Positions 4,977-5,344 of a DNA stretch of 5,344 nt are shown here, piece by piece. The position numbers were made by a program, and so were the translations under genes. Source of the stretch: Acidobacteriota bacterium (GTDB taxonomy: Bacteria > Acidobacteriota > Vicinamibacteria > Vicinamibacterales > 2-12-FULL-66-21); the NCBI GenBank assembly GCA_020200195.1, contig JAIVJE010000167.1, positions 1 through 5,344 of the forward strand. The letters run 5' to 3'. Each line of letters opens with the position of its first letter. Position 1 is the first letter of the stretch. Under the pieces are notes generated by a model. It did not search any database. It was not told the origin of the DNA and saw only the letters and a list, made by a program, of their open reading frames with translations.

Positions 4977-5342
4977 TCAGCGGTTCACGTGCACGAAGCC
5001 ATACATACCGTCGAGGAAGTGACTGACGATTCCGCATATGACGAGATACGTGCCGGGCTGCGCGAACGTGACTACTTCAACCCGATCCAGCGGCAGCGGA
5101 CGCGGATCGGGTCCGCGGTAGATCCGGTTGGTCGGGTCGTTGATGAAACCGGGGAAACCGCCCGCGACCGCGAACTCGAGGCGGGTCTCGTCAATGCTCT
5201 CCACTGTTGTGCCCGGGGCATACACGAGGACCAGGTGCAGTCCCGAGATGATGTAGTTGACGCTGCCGCCCGCCTTGATCGTGGGGCTGTATGGAATGAG
5301 CTTGTGCTGATTCGACGTCCGCGTATTACCGGGGTTCGTAAA
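4977..5342 (-). CDS. Cupredoxin-domain (blue copper) protein, C-terminal part (5' end outside window)
   Basis: The frame is open to the right edge, giving the last 121 residues; a GTG at 5225 is internal. The end is FAQPGTYLVICGIVSHFLDGMYGFVHV, seen in the two parts QPGTYLVICGIVSHF and LDGMYGF, a type 1 copper loop with Cys103, His108 and Met113. The fourth ligand is probably His36 in SGLHLVLVYAPG. The spacing Cys-X4-His-X4-Met equals that of rusticyanin and differs from azurin (X4, X3) and plastocyanin (X2, X4). Residues 12-32 (QHKLIPYSPTIKAGGSVNYI) are the preceding strands. Such proteins carry single electrons in the periplasm; the signal peptide would be beyond the window. A 50-residue insertion between His36 and the last strand (ending RIYRGPDPRPLPLDR) is typical of longer cupredoxins. 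The assignment to the fold is firm; the redox partner is unknown. Confidence 0.85.
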   Translation of the reverse strand, partial: FTNPGNTRTSNQHKLIPYSPTIKAGGSVNYIISGLHLVLVYAPGTTVESIDETRLEFAVAGGFPGFINDPTNRIYRGPDPRPLPLDRVEVVTFAQPGTYLVICGIVSHFLDGMYGFVHVNR

Positions 5343-5344
5343 GC

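Noticed and set aside
4798..5037. Minus-strand 79-codon frame spanning the palindrome
   Set aside because: Arg-rich, overlaps the cupredoxin end and the hairpin, and has no domain.

Overview
The window is GC-rich bacterial DNA with short intergenic gaps and genes on both strands. The best guess at origin is a soil-type Acidobacteriota of the Vicinamibacteria kind. The reasons are the secreted Ig-like plus carboxypeptidase-regulatory-like protein at the left edge, a degenerate heptamer repeat, and a REP-like hairpin. This placement is inference from protein style and is only moderately secure.

Layout, left to right. (1) 2-694, + strand: the C-terminal part of a large secreted protein with a bacterial Ig-like end, a CarboxypepD_reg-like domain and a C-terminal beta domain. 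(2) 736-1122, +: a small NTF2/SnoaL-like protein whose C-terminal half carries signs of two compensating frameshifts. (3) 1179-1451, +: a doubtful small ORF, overlapping in another frame what may be the tail of a different protein. (4) 1471-1510: a degenerate heptamer repeat. (5) 1526-1852, +: a GYD-domain protein, convergent with (6) 1849-2112, -, a short conserved protein of unknown function. (7) 2176-3218, -: a YafY-type HTH/WYL regulator with a perfect Shine-Dalgarno, a TTG start and an inverted repeat just upstream, broken near its C-terminus by a one-base frameshift. (8) 3378-4294, +: a decayed sodium:neurotransmitter-symporter-family transporter lacking its N-terminus and the segment expected to hold TM6. 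(9) 4331-4765, -: a VOC (glyoxalase-fold) protein. (10) 4851-4906: a 56-bp imperfect palindrome of REP type. (11) 4977-5342, -: the C-terminal part of a cupredoxin with a rusticyanin-like Cys-X4-His-X4-Met copper loop, running off the right edge.

There is no single obvious pathway. GYD, small-hypothetical, WYL-regulator and VOC genes form the kind of accessory neighbourhood in which a WYL regulator controls itself and nearby small genes, but the sequence does not prove that. The most striking property is decay: three of the genes (NTF2-like, WYL, NSS) carry indels or deletions, next to gene remnants and small repeats. The missing NSS segments are too large to be simple base-calling errors, so at least part of this is real degeneration; the single-base shifts could be either. 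I found no clear evidence for a new multi-gene system.
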